NCBI GenBank assembly: GCA_002391225.1
Contig: DGRV01000088.1
Location: 40,088 to 74,122 of the forward strand
Length of the DNA: 34,035 nt
Reading direction: 5' to 3'
Source: Christensenella sp. UBA4379
GTDB taxonomy: Bacteria > Bacillota > Clostridia > Christensenellales > Aristaeellaceae
Shown: positions 1 through 7,542 of the stretch, piece after piece
Numbering within the stretch: the first letter of the stretch is position 1
Layout: each line of letters begins with the position of its first letter
Program-made: the position numbers and the translations under genes
The notes under the pieces: model-generated
What the model was told of the DNA's origin: nothing
Database searches by the model: none
Seen by the model: the letters and a program-made list of their open reading frames with translations, nothing else

Positions 1-945
1 GACCCCAAGGGCAAGTCCGACAACGAGGTCATGCGCTTCTGCCAGAGCTTCATGACGGAGCTGTATAAATACGTCGGCAAGGACGAGGACGTCCCCGCCG
101 GCGACATCGGCGTCGGCGCCCGCGAGATCGGCTATCTCTACGGCCAGTACAAGCGGATCACCGGCCTGTACGAGGGCGTGCTGACCGGCAAGGGCCTGAC
201 CTGGGGCGGCTCCCTGGCCCGCAAGGAAGCCACCGGCTTCGGCCTGTGCTACATGACCAACGCCATGCTGCGCAAACACGGCCTGTCCTTTGAGGGCAAG
301 CGCGTGGTGGTGTCCGGCAGCGGCAACGTGGCCATCTACGCCGCGCAGAAGGCCACCGAGCTGGGCGGCCAGGTGATCGCCATGAGCGACTCCAACGGCT
401 ACGTCGTGGATGAAAACGGCATCAACCTGGACGTCGTCAAGCAGATCAAAGAGGTCGAGCGCGGCCGCATCAAGGAATACGCCGCCCGTGTCCCCGGCGC
501 GACCTATACCGAAGGCTTCCGCGGCATCTGGACCGTCAAGTGCGACATCGCCCTGCCCTGCGCGACCCAGAACGAGCTGGATCTGGACGGCGCCAAAGCC
601 CTGGTGGCCAACAAGTGCCTCGCCGTCTGCGAAGGCGCGAACATGCCCACCACCCTGGAAGCGACCCAGTACCTCCAGCAGAACAAGGTCTACTTCGTGC
701 CCGGCAAGGCGGCCAACGCCGGCGGCGTCGCCGTCAGCGCCCTGGAAATGAGCCAGAACTCCCTGCGCCTGAGCTGGACCTTCGACGAGGTCGACGCCCG
801 CCTGCACGGCATCATGGAAAACATCTTCAAGGCCATCGACTCCGCCGCCACCGAATACGGCCAGGAGGACAACTACGTCACCGGCGCCAACATCGCCGGC
901 TTCCTGAAGGTCGCCGACGCCATGGTCGCTCATGGGTGCGTGTAA
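1..945 (+). CDS. gdhA: NADP-type glutamate dehydrogenase, 5'-truncated by window edge
   Basis: Catalyses reversible reductive amination of 2-oxoglutarate to glutamate in the cytoplasm, the usual ammonium-assimilation step in gut Clostridia. The frame is open from base 1, so the methionine at 31 is internal and the N-terminal substrate domain is mostly missing. Visible are the substrate-domain motif VPAGDIGVG, which carries the catalytic aspartate of the family, and then the Rossmann nucleotide-binding segment VVVSGSGNVAIYAA (GxGxxA). The C-terminal part has the family segment GANMPTT followed by PGKAANAGGVAVSALEMSQN. About 314 of the usual ~445 residues are present. The choice of NADP over NAD specificity rests on overall resemblance to the hexameric GdhA family and is less certain. 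The gene ends in TAA and is followed after 47 nt by a strong intrinsic terminator, so it is the last gene of its transcript. Confidence 0.95.
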   Translation, partial: DPKGKSDNEVMRFCQSFMTELYKYVGKDEDVPAGDIGVGAREIGYLYGQYKRITGLYEGVLTGKGLTWGGSLARKEATGFGLCYMTNAMLRKHGLSFEGKRVVVSGSGNVAIYAAQKATELGGQVIAMSDSNGYVVDENGINLDVVKQIKEVERGRIKEYAARVPGATYTEGFRGIWTVKCDIALPCATQNELDLDGAKALVANKCLAVCEGANMPTTLEATQYLQQNKVYFVPGKAANAGGVAVSALEMSQNSLRLSWTFDEVDARLHGIMENIFKAIDSAATEYGQEDNYVTGANIAGFLKVADAMVAHGCV

Positions 946-992
946 GCTGCTCCGGCAGATTTAATTCAAAATCCAATCGTTACACATTTTTC

Positions 993-1022
993 CCGCCGCG
1001 GGCTTTCCGTGGCGGTTTTTTT
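993..1022 (+). terminator. Intrinsic terminator of gdhA
   Basis: A 9-bp stem CCGCCGCGG / CCGTGGCGG (one G-U pair) with a 5-nt loop is followed directly by seven T residues. It lies 47 nt after the gdhA stop. Confidence 0.9.
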
Positions 1023-1052
1023 GTAAAAACACGGCTATCTTACGGCTGTACG

Positions 1053-1082
1053 TTGAAAAATTCACACATTTTGTTTTATACT
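1053..1082 (+). promoter_or_regulatory. Putative sigma-A promoter of the LRR protein gene
   Basis: TTGAAA (1053-1058) and TATACT (1077-1082) are separated by 18 nt, about 50 nt upstream of the start codon at 1132. The match is by eye. Confidence 0.55.
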
Positions 1083-1131
1083 GAACCAAAGCATCGCTTT
1101 TGTACACTGGAAATCAAACAAAGGAGCCCGT

Positions 1132-3429
1132 ATGATGAAAACACTGTCTGCCGTTTTCCTGACCTGTCTGCTGCTGATGGGCGCGGTGTTTTCACATGCC
1201 GAGGCCCTTTCCCTGGCTGGGGAAGGCTGGGAAAGCGTAGAGGTCTCTTCCGGGCTGGACAGCAGCGCCGCCCTGGAAGGGTATATCGACCGCGCCTTTG
1301 GGCTGAGGACGGAGATCACAAAACGGGATGCCCGGCTTTCCGGGCTGAACCTCAAAATCTACAACCTGCTCAAGCCCCTGGTTCAGCAGGTCGCCGCCGG
1401 GGAGCTGGGGTCGACGGTGTTTGAGATCGACGTCGGCAGCGACGCAGAGGGACTTGTCTATAGCCTGGACCAGCTGAAAAAAGTCAATCCAGACCTCGTT
1501 TCCATCCGAACAGAGACCGGCGACATTGCCGCTGGCGTGATGGACGCTTACTTCATCTTGGCAGGTTTCGACATCCGCACGGTGGTGAACGCCCTGATCG
1601 CAAATCTTTCATATGATCTGTACTGGTTCAACAAGACATACAGCTATAAACGGTACGTATATTCGGATGGATATTCGGTTGGAAAAATCTCCGTTTTTCA
1701 GAATCAAAAAATGGTCGTTTCCATGCATGTCGCGCCCGAGTTTTCCGCCGATCAGGCGGATCATTCCACGTCGTTTAATACAGATTTAGCCGCTTCCATC
1801 TCCTCCGCCGCGGAAACCGCGCGCGGTATCGCCGCTCAGCACGCGGAAGAAGGGGATGCTCAGAAGCTCCGTTCCTTCAAGGACGCCATCTGCGAACTGT
1901 CTTCCTACAATTACGACGCCGTCCGTCAGGGAGCCCCCTACGGCAACCCCTGGCAGCTAATTTGGGTGTTCGACGGAGACCCGGAGACGAAGGTGGTCTG
2001 CGAGGGCTACGCCAAGGCGTTCAAATACCTGTGCGAGCTGTCGGCCTTTCAGGCGTCCGTCTCCGTTTCCTTAGTGACCGGCACCCTGGGGTCCAGCAAC
2101 CATATGTGGAACCTGGTGTCCGTGGACGGCGGGTTCAGCTATCTGGTGGACGTCACCAACTGCGACGAGGGCATGGCCGGGTATCCGGATTACTTATTCA
2201 TGGCAGGCTACAGCGAACGCTATCAAAGCGGCGGAAACACCGGATATATATTCAACTTTAAAGATAATTCCCATTCCCTGACCTATATATACGACAGTAC
2301 AACGATCAATCTCTATTCTGCGGATCAGATTGCCGTATCAGACAGAAATTACTCTGACGAAAATGTGCCTGCCGTCGAAAAAACCGGGGCATGCGGCAGC
2401 CAGCTTACCTGGACTTTGTATAAAGATGGATTACTGATCATCACCGGAACTGGCGTAATGGACGACCTGCCCGAAACTGTAAAACCCTGGAGCTCTGAAC
2501 AGGTACCCGTCCGCAAAATCCTGATACAGGACGGCGTCACCAGCATCGGCGAAAACGCCTTCAGCCAGTGCGAAAGCCTCTCGGAAGTCTATCTGCCGAA
2601 CAGCCTGACGAAGATCGGCGCGTCCGCTTTTGAAGGCTGTACAAGCCTTCAAAGCATCCGCCTTCCGGCCGGGGTTTCCAGTATCGGAGATTATGCCTTT
2701 TCTGAGTGTGAACGCCTGTCCGCTTTTCAGCTGGCGCCCGACAGCCCGGTCTTTTCCGTTTCGGAAGACGGGGTCCTTTTTACACGGGACAGGAAAACCC
2801 TGGTCTGCTATCCCGCGGGAAAGACGGTTTCCTCTTATCAGGTCCCCTTTGCCACGGTTGAAATCGGGGTCGGGGCGTTCCGTGGATGCGCTAACCTGTC
2901 GGAAATTCTCATTCCGGACAGCGTGACGAAAATCAACGACGCGGCTTTCCTTTTCTGCTCCGGGTTGACGGAAGTGATTCTCCCCAACCATCTTCAGCGC
3001 CTGAACTATATGGCCTTCGCGGGCTGCGATGGGCTTGCCCGTCTGTCCATTCCGCTGGCCCTGACGCATGTCGAACCGTATGCCTTTTACGGCTGCAAGA
3101 GCCTGATGGACATCCATTACGCCGGAACCGCCGAGCAGTGGAGCGCCGTTCAGACGGAGGAGGGAAACGACCCGCTTCTGACGGCGGAAAAGCATTATCT
3201 GCCGGTCTGTGTGAACTTCACTCTCCCCGCCTCCCTGACGGCCATCGAGGAAGAAGCCTTTGCCGGCCTGCCCGCCGGGACGGTGGTTCAGATGCCGGAG
3301 AACATCGCCTCCATCGGTGATGGCGCCTTCGGGGACGGGGTCCTGCTCGTCACGGACGCCGGGAGCTATGCGGCCGGGTGGGCGAACAAGCACGGCGTCC
3401 GGTGGGTGGAACCGCCGAATCAGAATTAA
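1132..3429 (+). CDS. Secreted transglutaminase-like / BspA-type leucine-rich repeat protein
   Basis: A 765-residue exported protein. Residues 1-24 form a signal peptide (hydrophobic core VFLTCLLLMGAVF). Residues about 245-345 resemble a transglutaminase-like core with a Cys-His-Asp triad: C290 in VVCEGYAKAF, H324 in NHMWNLV and D340 in YLVDVTNCD. From about residue 430 to the end run BspA/LRR_5-type repeats (forms such as SIGENAFSQCESLSEVYLP), typically used for binding to proteins or to surfaces. An AAAGGAG site lies just upstream; ATG at 1132 or 1135 could both serve. No LPXTG or SLH anchor is seen, so the protein may be released. The substrate is unknown. The stop codon overlaps that of the convergent phosphatase gene. 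Confidence 0.85.
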   Translation: MMKTLSAVFLTCLLLMGAVFSHAEALSLAGEGWESVEVSSGLDSSAALEGYIDRAFGLRTEITKRDARLSGLNLKIYNLLKPLVQQVAAGELGSTVFEIDVGSDAEGLVYSLDQLKKVNPDLVSIRTETGDIAAGVMDAYFILAGFDIRTVVNALIANLSYDLYWFNKTYSYKRYVYSDGYSVGKISVFQNQKMVVSMHVAPEFSADQADHSTSFNTDLAASISSAAETARGIAAQHAEEGDAQKLRSFKDAICELSSYNYDAVRQGAPYGNPWQLIWVFDGDPETKVVCEGYAKAFKYLCELSAFQASVSVSLVTGTLGSSNHMWNLVSVDGGFSYLVDVTNCDEGMAGYPDYLFMAGYSERYQSGGNTGYIFNFKDNSHSLTYIYDSTTINLYSADQIAVSDRNYSDENVPAVEKTGACGSQLTWTLYKDGLLIITGTGVMDDLPETVKPWSSEQVPVRKILIQDGVTSIGENAFSQCESLSEVYLPNSLTKIGASAFEGCTSLQSIRLPAGVSSIGDYAFSECERLSAFQLAPDSPVFSVSEDGVLFTRDRKTLVCYPAGKTVSSYQVPFATVEIGVGAFRGCANLSEILIPDSVTKINDAAFLFCSGLTEVILPNHLQRLNYMAFAGCDGLARLSIPLALTHVEPYAFYGCKSLMDIHYAGTAEQWSAVQTEEGNDPLLTAEKHYLPVCVNFTLPASLTAIEEEAFAGLPAGTVVQMPENIASIGDGAFGDGVLLVTDAGSYAAGWANKHGVRWVEPPNQN

Positions 3430-4115
3430 TCCGGCTCCTTCTGAATCGCCGGCCCCGACCCCGGCCGACTGATGTGGGCAATATCGTTGAACAGCTCCAG
3501 ACGGGGATGAACGTATTCACCCGGGCGGTTGGGGAATTCCAGGATGATGATGGACGTAAAATCATACGGCAGCACCGTACACACGTAGGGGAAGGGCAGG
3601 GCCAGCAGGTGGGACAGTACGCAGGCTCCGGACCCGCCGTGGCTGAACAGGGCGACGGTCCGGTCCGTGTTTTCCCCGCAGAGGAAGCGGACTCCCTCGT
3701 GGCGGTAGCCTAAAGTTTCCAGGAACCCGTCGATCTTTTCCGCAATCATGTCCAGATACTGTACCGCCGCGTTTCCCTTGAAATACGGATGCTCCCGCCA
3801 GGCTTCCATCCGGAAGTCGTAGTTCTCCTCCGAAATCATCCTGTCGCTGAGGGTCCAGGGATGGCCGTGCTCCGGAATGTCCGGCCCGCCCCAGGAAATC
3901 TCGTGCATATAATCGAGCACCTGGACCGGCAGGTGAAGCCGTTCCGCCGTAAAGGACGCCGTTTCCCGCGCCCTGCCCATGGGGGAGGAATACACCGCCG
4001 TGATCCCCTCCCTGGTAAGACGCTCGGCCGCCGCCGCCGCCTGCTGCCTGCCCGTTTCGGTCAGGCAGTCTTTTTCATAATTGGGCTCTCCGTGACGCAC
4101 CATGATCAGCCGCAT
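3426..4115 (-). CDS. Histidine phosphatase superfamily protein (phosphoglycerate mutase-like)
   Basis: A 229-residue cytoplasmic protein of the branch-1 histidine phosphatases. The phospho-acceptor motif RHGE is at residues 7-10, followed by LTETGRQQA and SSPMGRARETA, which hold the usual phosphate-binding arginines. The second catalytic histidine is in LFSHGGSG near residue 159. Such enzymes remove phosphate from sugars, nucleotides or cofactor precursors (for example alpha-ribazole phosphate), and the sequence alone does not fix the substrate. ATG at 4115 is preceded by AAAGGAG at good spacing. It is a single gene convergent with the LRR protein; no clear promoter was identified. Confidence 0.85.
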   Translation of the reverse strand: MRLIMVRHGEPNYEKDCLTETGRQQAAAAAERLTREGITAVYSSPMGRARETASFTAERLHLPVQVLDYMHEISWGGPDIPEHGHPWTLSDRMISEENYDFRMEAWREHPYFKGNAAVQYLDMIAEKIDGFLETLGYRHEGVRFLCGENTDRTVALFSHGGSGACVLSHLLALPFPYVCTVLPYDFTSIIILEFPNRPGEYVHPRLELFNDIAHISRPGSGPAIQKEPD

Positions 4116-4192
4116 GAAGAATCTCCTTTCATTTCTCCGTTTCGCTGCCCCTTTTTTGCCATGTTTTTGATGGATCCATGACAGGTTCGAAA

Positions 4193-4221
4193 TTGCTTTT
4201 TTGCACAGAAAAGACTAAAAT
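4193..4221 (+). promoter_or_regulatory. Possible ftsH promoter
   Basis: TTGCTT (4193-4198), a 17-nt spacer, and TAAAAT (4216-4221). If used, the ftsH mRNA would have a leader of about 340 nt that includes the whole of repeat element A. Confidence 0.4.
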
Positions 4222-4311
4222 ATACGGTAGCGGCACATTACCCGCCGCGGACAAACAGCTTTTCCAGCCCCACGGAATCAATAGCCGATCTAACGTTTGC
4301 CAGAAGGGGTG

Positions 4312-4530
4312 ATCAGGGGGATTCTTCCCCCTGATTCCAATCCGCAGCGGCGGCATGTACGCCGCGAGGAGTATTTTTGCGCAGCAGAATGATACTTGGA
4401 AAAACGAAGCCCACTTCACTTCTGCGGAGCAAAAATACATTCCTTGCGGATTTGCCGCCCGGGAGCGTCGCAGACGCGAGAGGCAAATCCGTTGGGGGGT
4501 TCCGCAGGGGGGTCGCAAGACCCCCTTGCG
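4312..4530 (+). repeat. Five-hairpin dispersed repeat, copy A
   Basis: Five consecutive hairpins with perfect or near-perfect stems. H1 is ATCAGGGGG/CCCCCTGAT (4312-4335). H2 is GCGGCG/CGCCGC (4347-4365). H3 is GTATTTTTGC/GCAAAAATAC (4371-4438), with further internal pairing. H4 is CGGATTTGCC/GGCAAATCCG (4447-4491), with an inner GCGTC/GACGC stem. H5 is CGCAGGGGGGTC/GACCCCCTTGCG with one G-T pair (4503-4530). The element ends 20 nt before the ribosome binding region of ftsH. A nearly identical inverted copy is at 24162-24376 and a diverged copy at 15264-15428. No open reading frame or transposase is associated with it. Confidence 0.85.
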
Positions 4531-4570
4531 ACAATACATCTTGTATAGATGGAAGGTGAATGATTTGAAT

Positions 4571-6490
4571 ATGAACAAGCCTGACAAGAGATGGAAGCCA
4601 GTCGTCATCTATCTGGTTTCGGTGACGGTCATCCTGTTTCTGTCCAACGCGTTTTTATTCCCGAGGCTGTGGAACCTGCCGGTCCAGGAAATCTCCTACA
4701 CCAAGCTTCTGGAAATGCTGGAGAAGCCTTCGGCCACGGAGAAGATGACGACCATCTCCCTGAGCGAGGACAACCGGACCCTCCAGTTCATGACCGAAAA
4801 CAGCGAGACGAAGGAGAAAAAGCTGTACGAGGCCAATATTTGGCCGAACGACGAGGCCCTGCTTTCCAAGCTCCGGGAGTCCGGCGCGGAAATCTCCGTG
4901 CAGATCCCGACCCAGACCAGCCCCCTCCTGGCCTTCCTGCTGAGCTGGTTCTTGCCGATCCTCCTCTTCCTGCTGCTGGGGCAGATCCTCCTGCCCAAGA
5001 TGATGAACGGGGCGGGCGGACAGAACGTCCTGTCCCTGGGCAAGGCCAACGCGAAGATCTACATCGAGTCCGAAACCGGGAAGACCTTTGCCGACGTGGC
5101 CGGCCAGGACGAAGCCAAGGACGCCCTGACGGAGATCGTCTCCTTCCTGCACGACACGGGCAAATACAGGGCCATCGGCGCGAAGCTCCCCAAAGGCGCC
5201 CTGCTGGTGGGCCCTCCCGGCACCGGCAAAACCCTGCTGGCCAAGGCCGTCGCCGGGGAAGCGAAGGTGCCCTTCTTCTCCATCAGCGGCTCTGAGTTTG
5301 TGGAAATGTTCGTCGGCATGGGCGCGGCCAAGGTCCGCGACCTGTTCAAGCAGGCGACGGAAAAGGCACCCTGCATCGTGTTCATCGACGAGATCGATAC
5401 CATCGGCAAGCGCCGCGATACAGGCGCGGGAATCTCCGGCGGCAACGACGAAAGGGAGCAGACCCTGAACCAGCTCCTGGCCGAAATGGACGGCTTTGAC
5501 GGCACCAAGGGCGTCGTCATCCTGGCCGCCACCAACCGGCCCGAGATCCTGGACCCGGCCCTGCTGCGGCCCGGCCGCTTCGACCGGCGCATCCCGGTGG
5601 AGCTGCCTGACCTGCGCGGCCGCGAGGCCATTTTGAACGTGCACGCCCGGGACGTCCGCTTCGCCGACAAGATCGACATGAACGCCATCGCCCGGGCGAC
5701 CTCCGGGGCCTCCGGCGCGGACCTGGCCAACATCATCAACGAGGCCGCCCTGCGGGCCGTTCGCGAAGGCAGGGACGCCGTCCGTCAGGAGGACCTGATG
5801 GAGAGCGTAGAAACCGTCATCGCCGGCACCCAGAGAAAGAACGCCGTCATTTCCGAAAAGGAAAAGAAGATCATCGCCTACCATGAGATCGGCCACGCCC
5901 TGGTGGCGGCCCGGCAGAAGAACGCCGCCCCGGTGACGAAGATCACCATCATCCCCCGTACCTCCGGCGCCCTGGGCTACACCATGCAGGTGGACGAGGG
6001 TGAAAAGGTCCTCCTCTCCCGGGAGGAAGCGATGATCCAGCTGACCACCCTGACCGGCGGCCGGTCCGCCGAAGAGATCGTCTTCGGCTCCGTCACCTCC
6101 GGCGCATCCAACGACATCGAGAAAGCCACCCGCTTGGCCCGGGCCATGATCACCCGCTTCGGCATGTCCAGGCACTTTGACATGGTGGCCCTGGAAACGG
6201 TGAACGGCCAGTACCTGGGCGGGGATACCTCCCTGGCCTGCAGCCCGGACACCTCCGCTCTGATCGACCAGGAGGTCAATCAGACCATCCGCGAAGCCCA
6301 TGAAAAGGCCCTGTCCATCCTGCGGGACAACCGCCAGAAGCTGGACGAGCTGGCCGCTTACCTCCTGGACCGCGAGACCATCACCGGCGAAGAGTTCATG
6401 AAGATCCTGAACCGCCCGGTCAGCCTGCCGGAAGCCCAGGCCATCCCGCTGGGCGCAGGGGATGAGGAAGCGGTTTCGGAAGAGAAATAA
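4571..6490 (+). CDS. ftsH: ATP-dependent zinc metalloprotease FtsH
   Basis: Membrane-anchored AAA+ protease that extracts and degrades misfolded membrane proteins and short-lived regulators. Reading from ATG 4571 (639 residues), TM1 lies at about 10-30, a short extracytoplasmic domain at 35-115 and TM2 at about 119-141. Walker A GPPGTGKT is at 214-221, Walker B IVFIDEID at 269-276 and the second region of homology ATNRPEILDPALLRPGRFDRR at about 320-340. The zinc motif HEIGH is at 438-442, with D515 in SNDIEKAT as likely third ligand. Length is normal. The frame extends upstream to 4355 through a hairpin repeat, which is not believable protein. A TTG at 4565 has better spacing to GGAAGG (4551-4556) than ATG 4571 and is a real alternative start. 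The gene is monocistronic, with its own terminator. Confidence 0.95.
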   Translation: MNKPDKRWKPVVIYLVSVTVILFLSNAFLFPRLWNLPVQEISYTKLLEMLEKPSATEKMTTISLSEDNRTLQFMTENSETKEKKLYEANIWPNDEALLSKLRESGAEISVQIPTQTSPLLAFLLSWFLPILLFLLLGQILLPKMMNGAGGQNVLSLGKANAKIYIESETGKTFADVAGQDEAKDALTEIVSFLHDTGKYRAIGAKLPKGALLVGPPGTGKTLLAKAVAGEAKVPFFSISGSEFVEMFVGMGAAKVRDLFKQATEKAPCIVFIDEIDTIGKRRDTGAGISGGNDEREQTLNQLLAEMDGFDGTKGVVILAATNRPEILDPALLRPGRFDRRIPVELPDLRGREAILNVHARDVRFADKIDMNAIARATSGASGADLANIINEAALRAVREGRDAVRQEDLMESVETVIAGTQRKNAVISEKEKKIIAYHEIGHALVAARQKNAAPVTKITIIPRTSGALGYTMQVDEGEKVLLSREEAMIQLTTLTGGRSAEEIVFGSVTSGASNDIEKATRLARAMITRFGMSRHFDMVALETVNGQYLGGDTSLACSPDTSALIDQEVNQTIREAHEKALSILRDNRQKLDELAAYLLDRETITGEEFMKILNRPVSLPEAQAIPLGAGDEEAVSEEK

Positions 6491-6512
6491 ACCGAAAATG
6501 GATTACCAGTCA

Positions 6513-6550
6513 GAAGGGACTGTCTCTTGAAAAGGCAGTCCCTTCTTTTT
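6513..6550 (+). terminator. Intrinsic terminator of ftsH
   Basis: A perfect 10-bp stem GAAGGGACTG / CAGTCCCTTC with a 13-nt loop is followed by TTTTT. It starts 22 nt after the ftsH stop. There is no T tract in the other direction. Confidence 0.9.
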
Positions 6551-6579
6551 CATTTTAATAGAACCAATGAACCATTGTT

Positions 6580-7227
6580 TTATTTCTTTTTGCCCGCGCT
6601 CATTTTACGCAGCTCGGCGTCCAGGGTCTTGAAGACGGACTTCGGGCTGACCTCATCCAGCAGCTCCGCCATTTTCAGGACCTGCGCCTCTGTCAGCTTC
6701 CGGTTGCCGATCACGGAGCGGAATTTGCTGCAGACGATATAGGTGCGGATCTTTTTGACGGATTCCCCTTCGTCCAACATACCGCGGACCGTTTTGCTGG
6801 CGTGGGCGAATTTGATCAGGTCCTTGTTGAGCAGTTCATAGGAGAGCTTCCCGTTCTTGTCGGTATAGTAATCGACCAGCTTCTGATATTCCCGGCTGTC
6901 GATCACGACCTCTTCTTCGGTCACTTCTTCCGCAGGTTCGGGCGCGACTTCTTCCACTGTTTCCTTGGTCAGCTTGACATTGCCGCGCTTTTTGTACGGC
7001 ATGCCGAAGGTCAGCCGGATCGCTTCGTTGAATACCTCCGGCGGATACTTGTCCGCGGGCGTATTGGCGGCGGGAATCGCCTGGCCGGACGTTTTGCTGA
7101 TGGACGCGATACCGGGCTGGGCCGTGTCGTAGCGGAGTACCGTGACTCCGGCGCCGCCTGCCATGAGCTTTTGACGGAACGCTACCGCTTCAATGACAGT
7201 CAGTTTCACGATGTCGGTTCGGATCAT
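6580..7227 (-). CDS. Conserved-looking hypothetical protein, 215 aa
   Basis: I do not recognise a family. The predicted protein is soluble, with no signal peptide or membrane segment. Residues 1-45 look like a compact folded N-terminus. At about 100-130 there is a strongly acidic linker (EEVAPEPAEEVTEEEVV). The C-terminal half (about 130-215) is a basic, helix-rich segment ending in KKK. The layout of a small domain, an acidic hinge and a basic helical tail could fit a nucleic-acid or nucleoid-associated protein, but that is inference. ATG 7227 has an excellent AAAAGGAGGG site, and a near-consensus promoter lies at 7260-7288. Transcription is convergent to ftsH. The strong promoter and ribosome binding site suggest abundant expression. 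Confidence 0.8.
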   Translation of the reverse strand: MIRTDIVKLTVIEAVAFRQKLMAGGAGVTVLRYDTAQPGIASISKTSGQAIPAANTPADKYPPEVFNEAIRLTFGMPYKKRGNVKLTKETVEEVAPEPAEEVTEEEVVIDSREYQKLVDYYTDKNGKLSYELLNKDLIKFAHASKTVRGMLDEGESVKKIRTYIVCSKFRSVIGNRKLTEAQVLKMAELLDEVSPKSVFKTLDAELRKMSAGKKK

Positions 7228-7259
7228 GGGAAACCCTCCTTTTCAGTTTTGTTGCATCC

Positions 7260-7288
7260 ATTATAACATCAACCTATGCAGGTGTAAA
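7260..7288 (-). promoter_or_regulatory. Sigma-A promoter of the 215-aa protein gene
   Basis: On the minus strand, TTTACA (7283-7288), a 17-nt spacer and a perfect TATAAT (7260-7265), about 33 nt before the start codon. Confidence 0.8.
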
Positions 7289-7294
7289 GACAAT

Positions 7295-7324
7295 AAAAAA
7301 AACACCTGCCGTATAAGCAAGTGT
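7295..7324 (-). terminator. Intrinsic terminator of the tRNA unit
   Basis: On the minus strand an 8-bp stem ACACTTGC / GCAGGTGT (one wobble pair) with a 7-nt loop is followed by eight T residues. It sits 3 nt after the CCA end of tRNA-Glu. Confidence 0.85.
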
Positions 7325-7327
7325 CTC

Positions 7328-7403
7328 TGGCACCTCCAATGGGATTCGAACCCATGTTTCCGCCTTGAGAGGGCGGCGTCCTAGGCCTCTAGACAATGGA
7401 GGC
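7328..7403 (-). tRNA. tRNA-Glu (anticodon CTC)
   Basis: A 76-nt cloverleaf with encoded CCA. The acceptor stem GCCTCCA / TGGAGGT contains one G-U pair. The anticodon stem CCGCC/GGCGG encloses loop CTCTCAA, giving anticodon CTC for codon GAG. The T arm contains GGTTCGAATCCC. It lies 4 nt downstream of tRNA-Gln in the same transcript. Confidence 0.95.
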
Positions 7404-7407
7404 AGAC

Positions 7408-7481
7408 TGGCTGGGGAAATAGGATTTGAACCTATACTAAATGAGTCAGAGTCATCCGTGCTGCCGTTACACCATTCCCCA
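7408..7481 (-). tRNA. tRNA-Gln (anticodon CTG)
   Basis: A 74-nt cloverleaf with encoded CCA. The acceptor stem TGGGGAA / TTCCCCA is the typical weak-first-pair form of tRNA-Gln. The anticodon loop CTCTGAC gives CTG for codon CAG. The T arm contains GGTTCAAATCC. It is the first gene of the two-tRNA unit. Confidence 0.95.
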
Positions 7482-7484
7482 ATA

Positions 7485-7506
7485 CATGCAGTTCGTAAAC
7501 TGCATG
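7485..7506 (-). promoter_or_regulatory. Perfect palindrome at the tRNA transcription start
   Basis: CATGCAGTT / AACTGCATG, a 9-bp perfect inverted repeat with a 4-nt centre, lies between the -10 box (7511-7516) and the 5' end of tRNA-Gln (7481). The expected start of transcription falls at its upstream edge. It could be a repressor operator or a 5' hairpin of the precursor RNA. Confidence 0.6.
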
Positions 7507-7510
7507 AGCT

Positions 7511-7539
7511 ATTATACAAGCATTCAGGACATTTGTCAA
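7511..7539 (-). promoter_or_regulatory. Consensus sigma-A promoter of tRNA-Gln/tRNA-Glu
   Basis: On the minus strand, TTGACA (7534-7539), exactly 17 nt, then TATAAT (7511-7516). Both hexamers are perfect, as expected for a strong stable-RNA promoter. Confidence 0.93.
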
Positions 7540-7542
7540 GGG

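Larger units (their letters stand above)
4116..4570. other. Intergenic region between phosphatase and ftsH
   Basis: 455 bases without a credible gene. It holds a possible ftsH promoter (4193-4221) and five-hairpin repeat element A (4312-4530). The open frames on both strands here (for example 4355-4570 plus, 4129-4608 minus) run through the hairpins and have no family resemblance. Confidence 0.7.

Noticed and set aside
4312..4530. Element A considered as an insertion sequence remnant
   Set aside because: No terminal inverted repeats bounding the whole element, no transposase fragment and no obvious target duplication; a chain of local hairpins explains it better.
4355..4570. N-terminal extension of FtsH to the first ATG of the open frame
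   Set aside because: It would translate the hairpin repeat and place about 72 extra residues before the first membrane helix; better starts exist at 4565/4571.
4655..6301. A 548-residue minus-strand frame opposite ftsH
   Set aside because: Shadow of a highly conserved gene; no domain or start signal.
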